Assembly (NCBI GenBank): GCA_002270465.1 | Contig: NQOF01000006.1 | Span: 62,001-126,000 of the forward strand | Origin: Blautia hominis | Lineage (GTDB): Bacteria; Bacillota; Clostridia; Lachnospirales; Lachnospiraceae | Length of the DNA stretch: 64,000 bases | Reading direction: 5' to 3' | Part shown: positions 9,401 through 17,486 of the stretch, in pieces | Layout of the letters: each line of letters starts with the position of its first letter | Position numbering within the stretch: position 1 is the stretch's first letter | Program-made: the position numbers and the translations under genes | Notes under the pieces: generated by a model | Seen by the model: only the letters and a program-made list of their open reading frames with translations | Told to the model about the DNA's origin: nothing | Databases searched by the model: none

Positions 9401-9433
9401 AAAGGAAGCAGATCAATTTTCTGCTTCCTTTTT
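9401..9433 (+). terminator. Intrinsic terminator after the TetR/ABC/FtsX operon
   Basis: An 11 bp stem (AAAGGAAGCAG with CTGCTTCCTTT) with a 9 nt loop runs into a T tract, 13 bp after the permease stop codon. Confidence 0.9.
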
Positions 9434-9503
9434 CATCATTATATTACCACAAAAACCGGGTTTTTTCAAGGCTTGTATTGATATTTCGGCAGGGTTATAA
9501 TGA

Positions 9504-9541
9504 GCGTTACCATTTACAGGCCGGCCTGTAAAGCGTAATGC
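9504..9541. repeat. Long perfect palindrome in the leader of the 9664 gene
   Basis: A perfect 20 bp palindrome with arms TTTACAGGCC and GGCCTGTAAA occupies 9513-9532. Imperfect flanking arms (GCGTTAC / GTAATGC) extend it to about 38 nt. A second stem, CTGCCCC with GGGGCAG, follows within 35 nt. It could be an operator or an RNA leader structure. It lacks a T tract, so it is not a simple terminator. Confidence 0.6.
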
Positions 9542-9663
9542 TGTCTGCCCCGTAAGAAGCTGTCATCAGCCAGGGGCAGCTGCAGAATAACAGTACAGTG
9601 CTGCATAAGCCCGGCAATCCTGCACAGGGAAAGTCGGCCTCAGGAAAAACAGGAGGAATTGCC

Positions 9664-10206
9664 ATGGAAAAACAGATTTTTGAGATGCTCACTAAGAAGC
9701 GGCAGAAGGATGAACTGACAATGCTGGACGCCTACAATCAGAGGACGGAGAAATTTGGGCTTGCCCTTTCCGAACAGGAGGCAAAAGAGCTGATCGTAAG
9801 CAGGAATAACAGCCTGAAAAAGTATGGAAGGGTGGAATTTGGCAGAGGAATATTGGATAAGATCATCTACAGCTTCTGTGATTCTCAGTATATCAGCCAG
9901 GACACGTATCTTGCCACATTAACAAGGCTGCAGGATATTTTTTACCGCTTTAAAAATGAATCTCAGGACAAGCTGACAGATGATGAACTGATGACATTCA
10001 TGAGACAGCAGTATGAATCTGTATGTTTTGGAGATTTGGATTATCTGGAAAATACCTGCCTGGAACGTTTTTCAAGGGCTGTCCGAGAAGGAAATCTGGG
10101 ATTTATAAAAACCGGCGGTGCGGATGCTTATGACGAACTCAGCGAGGAGGAGCGCTGGGACCCGGAGCTTTACCGGTCTGTTTTGAAGGAACTTTTTTGG
10201 GAGTAG
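9664..10206 (+). CDS. Protein of unknown function (DUF6323-like)
   Basis: This 180-residue soluble, mostly helical protein follows AGGAGGAATT at a good distance. I believe it belongs to the family named DUF6323, often next to a DUF6179 protein as here, but I cannot verify this. Visible blocks are FGLALSEQEAKELIVSRN, RVEFGRGILDKIIYSFCDSQYI and a charged middle. There is no catalytic motif, signal peptide or membrane segment. It is probably co-transcribed with the gene at 10222, 15 bp downstream. Function unknown. Confidence 0.8.
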   Translation: MEKQIFEMLTKKRQKDELTMLDAYNQRTEKFGLALSEQEAKELIVSRNNSLKKYGRVEFGRGILDKIIYSFCDSQYISQDTYLATLTRLQDIFYRFKNESQDKLTDDELMTFMRQQYESVCFGDLDYLENTCLERFSRAVREGNLGFIKTGGADAYDELSEEERWDPELYRSVLKELFWE

Positions 10207-10221
10207 GAGTAAAGGACAGAT

Positions 10222-11082
10222 ATGACAGGAAGGGGAATATATATGGAATACCCGTTGGAAGAATTACTGCCTTTGACGGCATGGCTTGCAGATAAATACA
10301 CCTCCAAAGAGAGCAGTTCTGTGACGTATGAAACTGCTCAGATGCTCATGGAGGCTGTGCTGTATTGCGTACGGGAATATGAAAAAATCACTGCCGGCGC
10401 ATTGCGGTCAGAACATGCGGTGAAGGCGGAGGATGCATATAAGATCGGTTATGACAGGGTGGTGGAGAAAGTCCATAAGGCAAAAGAAATCTATAATGAT
10501 CTGACTGGAGATTTCTGCGATTACGGCTGCAGTAATTACAGGGGGACTCTGCTGGAAGGAATGCCTGCGTTCTTTATTGCCTATGATGCCAGATTCCGAC
10601 CACAGGACCATTTGCTGACACTGGACTATCCAACTGTGAATTTTCGTGGGGAAATGTGCGGAATTGATATCATTTATCAATATTTATGTGATATAGTAGT
10701 GGAGAAAGGACTTTTGGAATGTTTTCCGGAACAGGCAGTGACACGCCTTTTGAAGCAGGTGCAGAGCAGAACAGGCACCTCATATATGGGAAACCTAAGT
10801 GAGATGGTGCTTGTCACCGCATTTGGATGTATGATCGCTGACAGGCGGCTTATGGAGCTTTCACTTTCTGATCAGGATATAGAGGCGGCAGAACAGTATT
10901 TTTCAGGTGATAACCTGCAAAAAACGGAGGGAAAACTGAAAACACTATTACGGATCCTGGCTGAAAGATCAGGCAGACAGGAGTGGGTTCCGTATTTTGA
11001 CAGCTTATGCCATGAATATGCCGTCAGAATCCAAAACGGTATAAAGTATGGGACGCTGGAAACGGTATTTTTGGGGGCGTGA
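10222..11082 (+). CDS. Protein of unknown function (DUF6179-like)
   Basis: This 286-residue protein is mainly helical, with a conserved-looking centre (YGCSNYRGTLLEGMPAFFIAYDARFRPQDHLLTLDYP). The N-terminal ELLPLTAWLADKYTSKESSSVTYETAQMLMEAV fits what I recall of DUF6179, the usual neighbour of DUF6323. The ATG at 10222 follows AAAGGA; an ATG 7 codons later also has an AAGGGGA site, so the start is uncertain by 21 bp. There is no signal peptide or TM helix. The pairing suggests a two-protein unit of unknown role. Confidence 0.75.
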   Translation: MTGRGIYMEYPLEELLPLTAWLADKYTSKESSSVTYETAQMLMEAVLYCVREYEKITAGALRSEHAVKAEDAYKIGYDRVVEKVHKAKEIYNDLTGDFCDYGCSNYRGTLLEGMPAFFIAYDARFRPQDHLLTLDYPTVNFRGEMCGIDIIYQYLCDIVVEKGLLECFPEQAVTRLLKQVQSRTGTSYMGNLSEMVLVTAFGCMIADRRLMELSLSDQDIEAAEQYFSGDNLQKTEGKLKTLLRILAERSGRQEWVPYFDSLCHEYAVRIQNGIKYGTLETVFLGA

Positions 11083-11145
11083 GCGATTGCAAATGTGGTC
11101 GTACTCTGTGAAATTACCGTGCGTGGATGGAAACAAGGAGAAAAC

Positions 11146-12420
11146 ATGGAACGTAAGACAAAATATGCGCTTCCCTGGATCATTTATTTGGGGAGTTTAA
11201 TGGGATTCGGCCTTGCTAAATTTATTCTGCGGGGAATTGGGGTTGAATTCAGAATGTGGGTGCAGGCTCTTCTATGGGCTTTGGCCTTTCTCTTCCCCGC
11301 CCTCCTGATCGGATATTATCTGACCAGGATAAAGTATAAAGTGGTGGCTGTGGTATTGACGGTTATCTATGCTGTTTTGGCAGTGATCGTATTTTTAGCG
11401 GGATTTGTTTACTTTCTGCTCAAATCTCCCGAGGAGCATGATATTGGTTCCGGTATGCTCTGTGTGGAAGAACCGTCAGGCGGTGATTCGTCAGATTATA
11501 CATACTGGGACAAGATATCTTTTTTTGGAAGGAAACAATTTGAGTGGGACGAGGAGAGGGATATCAAGCTGCTGGAGGAGAAATATAACATGCAGTTTGA
11601 GAAAAGATCCGGGGCATATATGACGGAAAAATATCCTATGGCAGCAGTTCATATCCTCAGATATCCTACTGTTTCGGGCAGCGAAGTCGCAGATGATTTT
11701 ATAGAAAACATTGAAACGTATTATTTTAAAGAGACATATGAGGCAGAGGGATTTCGTACAGAGTGGAGTGAAAACCATCTCATTATGAAGAGTGAAGCGG
11801 AACTTAAACAGGTTTCAAAAGAGGCGGCAAAAATGATTTCCGATGCCATAGAAGATCCCATTTTTGAAAAATTCCCCGGTACTCTGCAGGTACAAATCGA
11901 GATAAAAGGGAGCAAAAGTGTATACAGTCTCAACTTTAGAGGCAAGAAACAGTCTGCGAATGAGGAAAGGGGAGGAGATTACTATACAGATGCTGAGAAT
12001 GTAGAAGAGACCCTGGAGGAGACTTACAATGCGTTACTGTACTCCCTAGAGGAGAATGATAGGATGGACCAGATAACGCAGGATACGGAGGAAGAAAACA
12101 AAAACTATGCCAATCGTGTGGAGGAGGCTTACGACTATTTGTATGAGAATGAGCTTTCAAAACAATTCACAACATCGGAAAAAACATATAATGCGAAGGG
12201 AAACTTTTACGCCATTTTGGGCGGGGATACGGCTGCTTATGCAAATGAAAATGATATTCCGTATGAGGTGACTGTGGTATACGACAGAGTGTCAGATGAC
12301 GGGGAATCTTTACTATTTGTCATGTATAAAAAGTATAATGAAAAATCAGACACTGCGGCCGGTTACTCTGTGAATGCGGAAGAGGGGAAGATTGAAGAGT
12401 ATGATGTCCCATGGTTCTGA
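11146..12420 (+). CDS. Membrane-anchored protein with large extracytoplasmic domain
   Basis: This 424-residue protein has three N-terminal hydrophobic helices (about residues 8-30, 38-58 and 66-92, the last reading VVAVVLTVIYAVLAVIVFLAGFVYFLL) and then ~320 hydrophilic, acidic residues predicted outside the membrane. I recognise no domain in the extracellular part. The ATG at 11146 follows AAGGAG at 6 nt. It lies 63 bp after the DUF6179-like gene in the same direction and may share its transcript. Function unknown. Confidence 0.75.
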   Translation: MERKTKYALPWIIYLGSLMGFGLAKFILRGIGVEFRMWVQALLWALAFLFPALLIGYYLTRIKYKVVAVVLTVIYAVLAVIVFLAGFVYFLLKSPEEHDIGSGMLCVEEPSGGDSSDYTYWDKISFFGRKQFEWDEERDIKLLEEKYNMQFEKRSGAYMTEKYPMAAVHILRYPTVSGSEVADDFIENIETYYFKETYEAEGFRTEWSENHLIMKSEAELKQVSKEAAKMISDAIEDPIFEKFPGTLQVQIEIKGSKSVYSLNFRGKKQSANEERGGDYYTDAENVEETLEETYNALLYSLEENDRMDQITQDTEEENKNYANRVEEAYDYLYENELSKQFTTSEKTYNAKGNFYAILGGDTAAYANENDIPYEVTVVYDRVSDDGESLLFVMYKKYNEKSDTAAGYSVNAEEGKIEEYDVPWF

Positions 12421-12455
12421 AAACGAAATCATATTGAGGAAGGCCGATCCATACT

Positions 12456-12578
12456 ATGGATAACCTTGGTTTTGGCGGCATTGTACTGGAACAGCAAGTG
12501 CAAGATTCAAAGGAGCTGGCAGACTATTTAAAAGATCACACACCACATTTGATTATAAAAGGGAGAGAAAGCTTGTGA
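12456..12578 (+). CDS. Possible 40-residue peptide coupled to the next acetyltransferase
   Basis: A short open frame (40 codons) ends in a TGA that overlaps the GTG start of the next gene (GTGA), an arrangement typical of translational coupling. Its own ribosome binding site is weak (AGGAAGG 12 nt upstream). The sequence is protein-like (GFGGIVLEQQVQDSKELADY) and may be the C-terminal stub of a decayed gene. Not recognised. Confidence 0.3.
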   Translation: MDNLGFGGIVLEQQVQDSKELADYLKDHTPHLIIKGRESL

Positions 12579-13132
12579 ATGAGACGAGAAATGGCCTGCA
12601 CATAAGAATGGCAGAGCCGGAGGATGCTGAGATTTTATTGGAAATCTATACACCATATGTAAAAAATACCTGTATCACGTTTGAATATCAGGTGCCTTCC
12701 GCGAAAGAATTTGCAGGAAGAATGACAGAAACTTTGAAAAAATATCCATACCTTGCAGCAGAACAGGATGGTGAGATAATTGGCTATGCATATGCATCCC
12801 CTTTTAAGGGAAGGCCCGCTTATGACTGGGCGGTGGAGACCACCGTTTATCTGAAGGAAAATGCCAGAGGAAAAGGCGTAGGCCGTCGGCTCTACACAGC
12901 GCTGGAAGATATTCTCAGGAAACAGAACATAACCAATGCCAATGCCTGCATTACATATCCAAATCCGGAAAGTATCGGATTCCATGAAAAAATGGGATAC
13001 CGGACGGTAGGACATTTTACAAAATGCGGATATAAAAACGGACAGTGGCTTGATGTGGTGTGGATGGAAAAGTTTCTGCAGGAACATCCGGTGAGGCCGT
13101 CGGCAGTGATTCCGGTGGGCAGCCTGCAGTGA
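12575..13132 (+). CDS. GNAT acetyltransferase, phosphinothricin acetyltransferase (Pat/MddA)-like
   Basis: This 185-residue GNAT has the characteristic start of the Pat/YncA subgroup (IRMAEPEDAEILLEIYTPYV), the F-E-Y/xP segment (TCITFEYQVPSAKEF), acetyl-CoA loop ARGKGVGRRLYTALEDIL and ITYPNPESIGFHEKMGYRTVGHF...GQWLDVVWMEK. Members N-acetylate phosphinothricin, methionine sulfoximine/sulfone or other L-amino acid analogues; the real substrate is probably an amino-acid derivative. GGGAG precedes the GTG start. A 22-23 bp tandem duplication at 13104-13148 spans the stop codon, changing the last residues. Confidence 0.88.
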   Translation: MNETRNGLHIRMAEPEDAEILLEIYTPYVKNTCITFEYQVPSAKEFAGRMTETLKKYPYLAAEQDGEIIGYAYASPFKGRPAYDWAVETTVYLKENARGKGVGRRLYTALEDILRKQNITNANACITYPNPESIGFHEKMGYRTVGHFTKCGYKNGQWLDVVWMEKFLQEHPVRPSAVIPVGSLQ

Positions 13133-13148
13133 TTCCGGTGGCAGCCTG
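13104..13148 (+). repeat. 22-23 bp tandem duplication over a stop codon
   Basis: Two copies of CAGTGATTCCGGTGG(G)CAGCCTG stand head to tail at 13104-13126 and 13127-13148, differing by one G. The one-base length difference moves the second copy out of frame, and the acetyltransferase ends inside the second copy. Confidence 0.85.
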
Positions 13149-13219
13149 CGATCATTAAGATGTGATCATAAGGGTGCTAAACAGTTACAAGATGATATCT
13201 ATATAAAGGGGGAAATACT

Positions 13220-13939
13220 TTGACAAGTAATGAAATCCTGTCAGAATTAAAAGCACTAAGTTCAGAAAAATACAAAGCTAATGTAGTAAAACTCGGAATT
13301 CCCGAAACATGCAGTATCGGTGTGTCTACGGCAGATGTCAGGAAGCTTGCAAAAAAAGCGGGCAGGGACAATTCCCTGGCCTATGAATTGTGGAACACGG
13401 GATACCATGAGGCAAGACTCCTTGCGGTACTGGTCATGGATAAAAAGAAGCTTACACTGCAGGAGGCAGAGACACTTATGTACGATGTCATCTCCTGGGA
13501 TTTGTGCGATCATCTGTGTAAGAATCTGCTCATCAAGATGAAAGGGTATGAAGAACTCATAGAAAAGTGGTGTGACTCGGAAGCGACCTACACCAAACGG
13601 GCTGCTTTCACTCTCATGGCATCTGCAGCGATCCATGAAAAGAGTCTGGAAAACCATATTCTGGATCATTACCTTGCGCTTATTCGGATGAACTCCGATG
13701 ATGAGAGAGAACACGTAAAAAAATCAGTATCGTGGGCGTTAAGAGAGATCGGAAAAAGAGATTTCGACTATCAGGAAAAGTCTGTACTGCTGGCTTATGA
13801 ATTACTGGAAAATGGAAGTAAATCCCAGAAGTGGATAGGGAAAGATGCTCTGAAGGAGCTGGAAAATTTGGTGAAGACAGAAGGGCGCAGCCGTCTGATC
13901 TCAGCAGATTCCCAGATGGGAAAAGAAATAAAGTCATGA
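13220..13939 (+). CDS. DNA alkylation repair protein, AlkD-like HEAT-repeat glycosylase
   Basis: This 239-residue all-helical protein matches the AlkC/AlkD family of HEAT-repeat DNA glycosylases, which excise N3- and N7-alkylpurines. Landmarks are the N-terminal GVSTADVRKLAKKAG, HEARLLAVLVMD, the SWDLCDHLCKNLL block around the catalytic Trp/Asp region, KRAAFTLMASAAI and the C-terminal VKKSVSWALREIGKRD. It starts with TTG after AAAGGGGGAAA. It stands alone. Family members with altered catalytic residues are known, so enzymatic activity is probable, not proven. Confidence 0.85.
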   Translation: MTSNEILSELKALSSEKYKANVVKLGIPETCSIGVSTADVRKLAKKAGRDNSLAYELWNTGYHEARLLAVLVMDKKKLTLQEAETLMYDVISWDLCDHLCKNLLIKMKGYEELIEKWCDSEATYTKRAAFTLMASAAIHEKSLENHILDHYLALIRMNSDDEREHVKKSVSWALREIGKRDFDYQEKSVLLAYELLENGSKSQKWIGKDALKELENLVKTEGRSRLISADSQMGKEIKS

Positions 13940-13940
13940 C

Positions 13941-13964
13941 CAGAAGGGGCACAGGCCCCTTCTG
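13941..13964. terminator. Perfect 10 bp hairpin between convergent genes
   Basis: CAGAAGGGGC and GCCCCTTCTG form a perfect 10 bp stem with a 4 nt loop directly after the AlkD-like gene. The downstream T tract is poor on both strands, so it is a likely but non-canonical bidirectional terminator. Confidence 0.6.
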
Positions 13965-13975
13965 ACACAACAAAG

Positions 13976-14110
13976 CTAATCGTCTGTCTTAGACTGATAA
14001 GCGATAAGCACAATATCCTTATCGGTTTCTTTATTTAACTTATTCTGAAGTTCATTGATCTCAGAAACACAGTCCTCTGAGATTGAAGCTACCTGATAAT
14101 CATTCTCCAT
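13976..14110 (-). CDS. 44-residue small protein
   Basis: This tiny gene is supported by an excellent ribosome binding site (GGAGGTGATAACT before ATG). The product is acidic, with a helical middle (CVSEINELQNKLNKET) and a strand-like end (KDIVLIAYQSK). It has no signal peptide or TM segment. It lies 70 bp downstream of the acetyltransferase at 14181 in the same direction and is probably its operon partner. I recall small Clostridia proteins with a similar LxxxLxKETxKDVVLIAY ending but know no function. Confidence 0.7.
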   Translation of the reverse strand: MENDYQVASISEDCVSEINELQNKLNKETDKDIVLIAYQSKTDD

Positions 14111-14180
14111 AGTTATCACCTCCATGCATATAGTTTGCGGAGAAAGTGATAAATTATAACAAACCCGATTAAAAATGATC

Positions 14181-14744
14181 TTATAATATTTTCTGGAGCA
14201 CATACCTGGGCAGACCACCGTAGAGAACAGCGGTCTTTACGATCTCATAGCCGTTACTTTGCATATTATGCAGGCTATAGCGGTTGTCAGGATGTACAGT
14301 CGCAAGAAGCCGGTTCCTCGGAACAGGGGAATCAGCAAGCACTTCTTCCGCCTTACGGAGCATACGGGACTGAAGGCCGTTTCCCTGCCAGGATGGATGC
14401 ACAACCGCCATATCCATATGGACAGTTCTCTGCAATTCTTCCTCTGAATAATTCAGTAAATATCCCAGATTTTCCTCCGAAAGCCCCGGAAATTTTATAA
14501 GAAAAAAACCTGCAAGAGAACCACCTGTAAGAGAACCACCTGTAAGAGAATTACCTGCAATAGAACTACCTGAAACAGGCTCTGCCACGATCGTAAAGCC
14601 ATATGTCTCAATATGCTTTTTCATATACTCTTCACGATCAGAACAAAACCATTCCGGGTGCTCCATCGCTTTTTGGGCATCCTTCATCACTGCCATGATA
14701 CCGGGAATATCTTCATACCCGGCTTTTCTAATAACAAATTCCAT
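14181..14744 (-). CDS. GNAT acetyltransferase with an in-frame minisatellite insert
   Basis: This 187-residue GNAT has the usual opening (FVIRKAGYEDIPGIMAVMKDAQKAM), a VHPSWQGNGLQSRMLRKAEEVL acetyl-CoA loop and the TVHPDNRYSLHNMQSNGYEIV final motif. Residues ~58-78 are a pentapeptide run (SGSSIAGNSLTGGSLTGG...) encoded by 15 bp tandem repeats at 14509-14578. It is inserted between two beta strands and is therefore probably an exposed loop. GAAAGGA precedes the ATG. The substrate is unknown. Confidence 0.85.
   Translation of the reverse strand: MEFVIRKAGYEDIPGIMAVMKDAQKAMEHPEWFCSDREEYMKKHIETYGFTIVAEPVSGSSIAGNSLTGGSLTGGSLAGFFLIKFPGLSEENLGYLLNYSEEELQRTVHMDMAVVHPSWQGNGLQSRMLRKAEEVLADSPVPRNRLLATVHPDNRYSLHNMQSNGYEIVKTAVLYGGLPRYVLQKIL
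14509..14578 (-). repeat. 15 bp minisatellite, four copies plus a partial one, inside a GNAT gene
   Basis: On the plus strand the unit CCTG(C/T)AAGAGAACCA repeats at 14509, 14524, 14539 and 14554, with a partial fifth copy from 14569. The 15 bp length keeps the frame, so copy-number changes would lengthen or shorten the loop by five residues each. Confidence 0.9.
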
Positions 14745-14796
14745 ATCGGTATCCTTTCTATGCCTACCTCATCACAACTTTTTTTAAACAGCCCCG

Positions 14797-16278
14797 CTAA
14801 TCCCATCTGCAAGGCAGAATCCCAATAAAATACAAAAAATAAGTGAGCGCCAGCATATCCGCACTTCCTCCGGGGCTGATACGTTCCTGTACAAAATATG
14901 CATCCAGTTTTGGGATTACGGCGAGCTGTTCCTCATAAGAAGCACATTCCAGAAATCGTTTCAGTTCTGCTTGTATCTTGCACGCCGTATCATAGCCGGA
15001 ACGGGTGATCAGATTGGAATCCTCTGTATCTGCCATGTAGTGCAGAAGCACGATACACCCGGCTTCATTCATGGAATGACCATGGGCCAGAACCTGCTTA
15101 AAAAGAGGAAATCCCATGTGAAAAAGTGTAGGAAAACCAAGGTGAGCCTCCCCGCGGATTCCGGTAATGCCATATCGCATATACAGGCGCTCCCCGTGAC
15201 TCACATCTTTGGACGGCCCGGATGTACGGAGTATCTCATAATCATCCAGAAGATGGACCAGCATATGCTTGACAGTGGTTTCCAAGTCTTGGAATGCCTC
15301 CGCAGGATCTGCATATTTCCTACATCCGTTCAGACGGCAGGCCCCCAAAAACCACCGGGAAGCCATATCATATCCCAGGGCACAGCAGAGAATCCCGCCT
15401 GAGAAGATCATGCCTTTATGAGTATTGACCCCTCCTGTTGCCTGTCTCATAGCGGTTTCCGCAGCCATGCCAAGCGGGCGGACGGAGGCAAACAGTTCCG
15501 GCAGTTCATCCTGACTTCCCCCATCCAGCGCAAACTCCATACCCCGGCGGGCTGTCTCAATAAAATAGGAAGTAAGTGCATAGGCACTGTCCCGGAAGGT
15601 ATACCGGTCCATATCTGTGTGAGCCCCATTATGTACAAGGTCCACCAGGCCCGGTTTCAAAGTTGTGTTTACCTCATAAAAAAGTGCCTTCTGCATCAGC
15701 AGTCCCACATGGACGGAAAAACGCTCCGCAAAAAAATCCCTGATAAGAGCAGTTTCCCGTTCCACCAGTTCCTGTGCTGTATGCGTGCGGGAGCGTCCGC
15801 ACAGAAAAGCCGGCTTATCACAGAGAAGACAGGTTCGCCCCGCATGACCCAGGGCTTCCCTGGACACCTTAATGCCGTCAGACTGAAGCACATCAATGTC
15901 AAACAGACGTCCCACAGGATGTGTCTCCTCCAGTTCCGTGAGATATCCTTTACAGATATGCGCAATTCCCGGTTCCTTTTTTATGGAAAAGAAAGCCTCA
16001 TACCCTGTGTTCTCCCGGACTTCCCGGAAGCCTGTGATATCTGCTTCCAGCCACATAAGGCATTCCCGGATGGCCGCAAGGCCTGCTTCGTAGGCCAGGA
16101 TCGTATAGGGAAAGACTTTGACCGGGCCTACAATATTCAGGGTGAAGCTGATAAGCGCAGTCCCGTCCCCCTCTAAATCGCTCAACATTTCATTTTGTAT
16201 GGCTGCCCGCTGTTCCCTGGCATCCAGCACTTGCTGCAGGGTGATGGCAGTGCCTGTGCATAAATCTGTATGGTTCAT
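14797..16278 (-). CDS. citXG: CitX-CitG fusion: apo-citrate lyase phosphoribosyl-dephospho-CoA transferase / triphosphoribosyl-dephospho-CoA synthase
   Basis: This 493-residue protein fuses two steps of citrate lyase prosthetic-group maturation. Residues ~1-175 are CitX-like (LQQVLDAREQRAAIQ, FTLNIVGPVK, GRLFDIDVL, CLLCDKPAFLCGRSRTHTAQEL), which transfers the prosthetic group to the acyl carrier subunit. Residues ~180-493 are CitG-like (NTTLKPGLVDLVHNGAHTDM, TGGVNTHKGMIF, YGITGIRGEAHLGFP, SPGGSADMLALTYFL), which makes triphosphoribosyl-dephospho-CoA from ATP and dephospho-CoA. Both halves look intact. Its ATG overlaps the stop of citC by 4 nt. The lyase subunits citD, citE and citF are not in this window. 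Confidence 0.93.
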   Translation of the reverse strand: MNHTDLCTGTAITLQQVLDAREQRAAIQNEMLSDLEGDGTALISFTLNIVGPVKVFPYTILAYEAGLAAIRECLMWLEADITGFREVRENTGYEAFFSIKKEPGIAHICKGYLTELEETHPVGRLFDIDVLQSDGIKVSREALGHAGRTCLLCDKPAFLCGRSRTHTAQELVERETALIRDFFAERFSVHVGLLMQKALFYEVNTTLKPGLVDLVHNGAHTDMDRYTFRDSAYALTSYFIETARRGMEFALDGGSQDELPELFASVRPLGMAAETAMRQATGGVNTHKGMIFSGGILCCALGYDMASRWFLGACRLNGCRKYADPAEAFQDLETTVKHMLVHLLDDYEILRTSGPSKDVSHGERLYMRYGITGIRGEAHLGFPTLFHMGFPLFKQVLAHGHSMNEAGCIVLLHYMADTEDSNLITRSGYDTACKIQAELKRFLECASYEEQLAVIPKLDAYFVQERISPGGSADMLALTYFLYFIGILPCRWD

Positions 16279-17321
16279 GACTGTCTCTCCAATAGTTGTT
16301 TTCTAAGTGCAGTTCCCGCATCTGATACCAGATAGCGATAAGTCGTATCAGGCACCAGGGGGCGCACAGCTTCCGTATCCCCTGCCAGAAACTTTTCCCG
16401 CACAAGGGTTGCGCTGATGACCGTATCCCCGGATGTCTTCCGGGGTATCTCCACCACTTCGATGCCATAGGCGGGAAGGGTTTGCTTCATCTGTTCATTA
16501 TATGCCCTGGTCACCGGGGAAAACGGCTCCTCACCGACAAAACGCTTTGTAATATGAAAGGCCTTCCGAAAATAGTCGCCGAAAATTTTCAGATCCAATT
16601 CTGCAGCCTTGTCCGATGCCCCGGCCTTATCCTTCAGGAAGTAATCGGGAAAGGTGGCATGGGATATGAGATATTCGGAACTGCCGTGGACGATCACATT
16701 TTTAAGGTCCTGACAGCCCTCCCTAACGAGACGGAGCCTGACATCAGCAGGAAATTCTGAGGCGTCGGCGGAGAGCACAAAGACATGCAGCAATGCACAT
16801 GCCTTTGCAGCCGTTTCCGTCAGATACCGGTGTCCAAAGGTAAAGGGATTGGCGTTCATGACAATGGCCCCTGCCTCTTTGCCCTGCACCACAGGGCAGC
16901 GGGCCAGTTCCTCCTCCAGATAAAGAGAAATGCCGTCCTTCCGGTTCTCCAGCAAGAGCATGGAATCCGTCCCGGTTATGGGATAAAAGCCCATATCACC
17001 AAATATGACCTGATATTCCGGTTTCGTAAATAAAAACAGGTGGGAGATGCCGCAGCTATAAGCCTGCTTGACAAGCTGTGTGACAATTCTAGGCAGAAGC
17101 CCTTCCCCCTGATAAGATGCGTCTACTGCAATACATTTTAAGATATTTTCATGTCTGGAACCACAGCCTATGATCTCTCCGTCCTCTCTGCACAGAAGGA
17201 CAGAATAGACAATCTCTGCGTCATAGGTCAGGCCGTTTTTTTCCAGAAACTCTTCCATTTTCTTTCGTTTCCGTCCCCGGAAAGGAAATCCTTCCTCCAG
17301 GTAACTGTTTGTCAGTTCCAT
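16275..17321 (-). CDS. citC: [Citrate (pro-3S)-lyase] ligase
   Basis: This 348-residue enzyme acetylates the thiol of the citrate lyase prosthetic group, using ATP and acetate, to activate the lyase. An N-terminal GNAT-like domain (residues ~1-120, CIAVDASYQGEGLLPRIVTQL) is followed by a nucleotidyltransferase domain with the HxGH-type motif NANPFTFGHRYL and the C-terminal ISATLVREKF. The ATG at 17321 follows AGGAGG at 8 nt; an earlier in-frame ATG lacks such a site. It is the first gene of a two-gene operon with citXG. The substrate subunits must be encoded elsewhere. Confidence 0.93.
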   Translation of the reverse strand: MELTNSYLEEGFPFRGRKRKKMEEFLEKNGLTYDAEIVYSVLLCREDGEIIGCGSRHENILKCIAVDASYQGEGLLPRIVTQLVKQAYSCGISHLFLFTKPEYQVIFGDMGFYPITGTDSMLLLENRKDGISLYLEEELARCPVVQGKEAGAIVMNANPFTFGHRYLTETAAKACALLHVFVLSADASEFPADVRLRLVREGCQDLKNVIVHGSSEYLISHATFPDYFLKDKAGASDKAAELDLKIFGDYFRKAFHITKRFVGEEPFSPVTRAYNEQMKQTLPAYGIEVVEIPRKTSGDTVISATLVREKFLAGDTEAVRPLVPDTTYRYLVSDAGTALRKQLLERQS

Positions 17322-17410
17322 AAGTAAATCCTCCTGTCTGTTACCCATTATTTAAGAAAAAACGTTTTCCGTCAAGAGATTCTTGGAAATTAGACAAAAA
17401 ACCAGAAGAA

Positions 17411-17444
17411 TTTCAACGGTTTTTCAACGGAAATGATATACAAT
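17411..17444 (+). promoter_or_regulatory. Promoter of cluster 1 with 11 bp-period direct repeat
   Basis: Two identical 9-mers, TTTCAACGG, start at 17411 and 17422, exactly 11 bp apart, and are followed by TACAAT (17439-17444) as the -10. No consensus -35 exists. Heptameric direct repeats at 11 bp just upstream of -10 are the known architecture of SARP/BTAD operators. Transcription from here gives a ~215 nt leader that includes the repeat element at 17487. Confidence 0.6.
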
Positions 17445-17486
17445 AGTCTCATCAGACAAAGGACAGACAAAAAAACGCACAAAGAA

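Noticed and set aside
15418-16176. 252-codon plus-strand frame within citXG
   Set aside because: It is antisense to the conserved CitX and CitG motifs and shows no recognisable domain.
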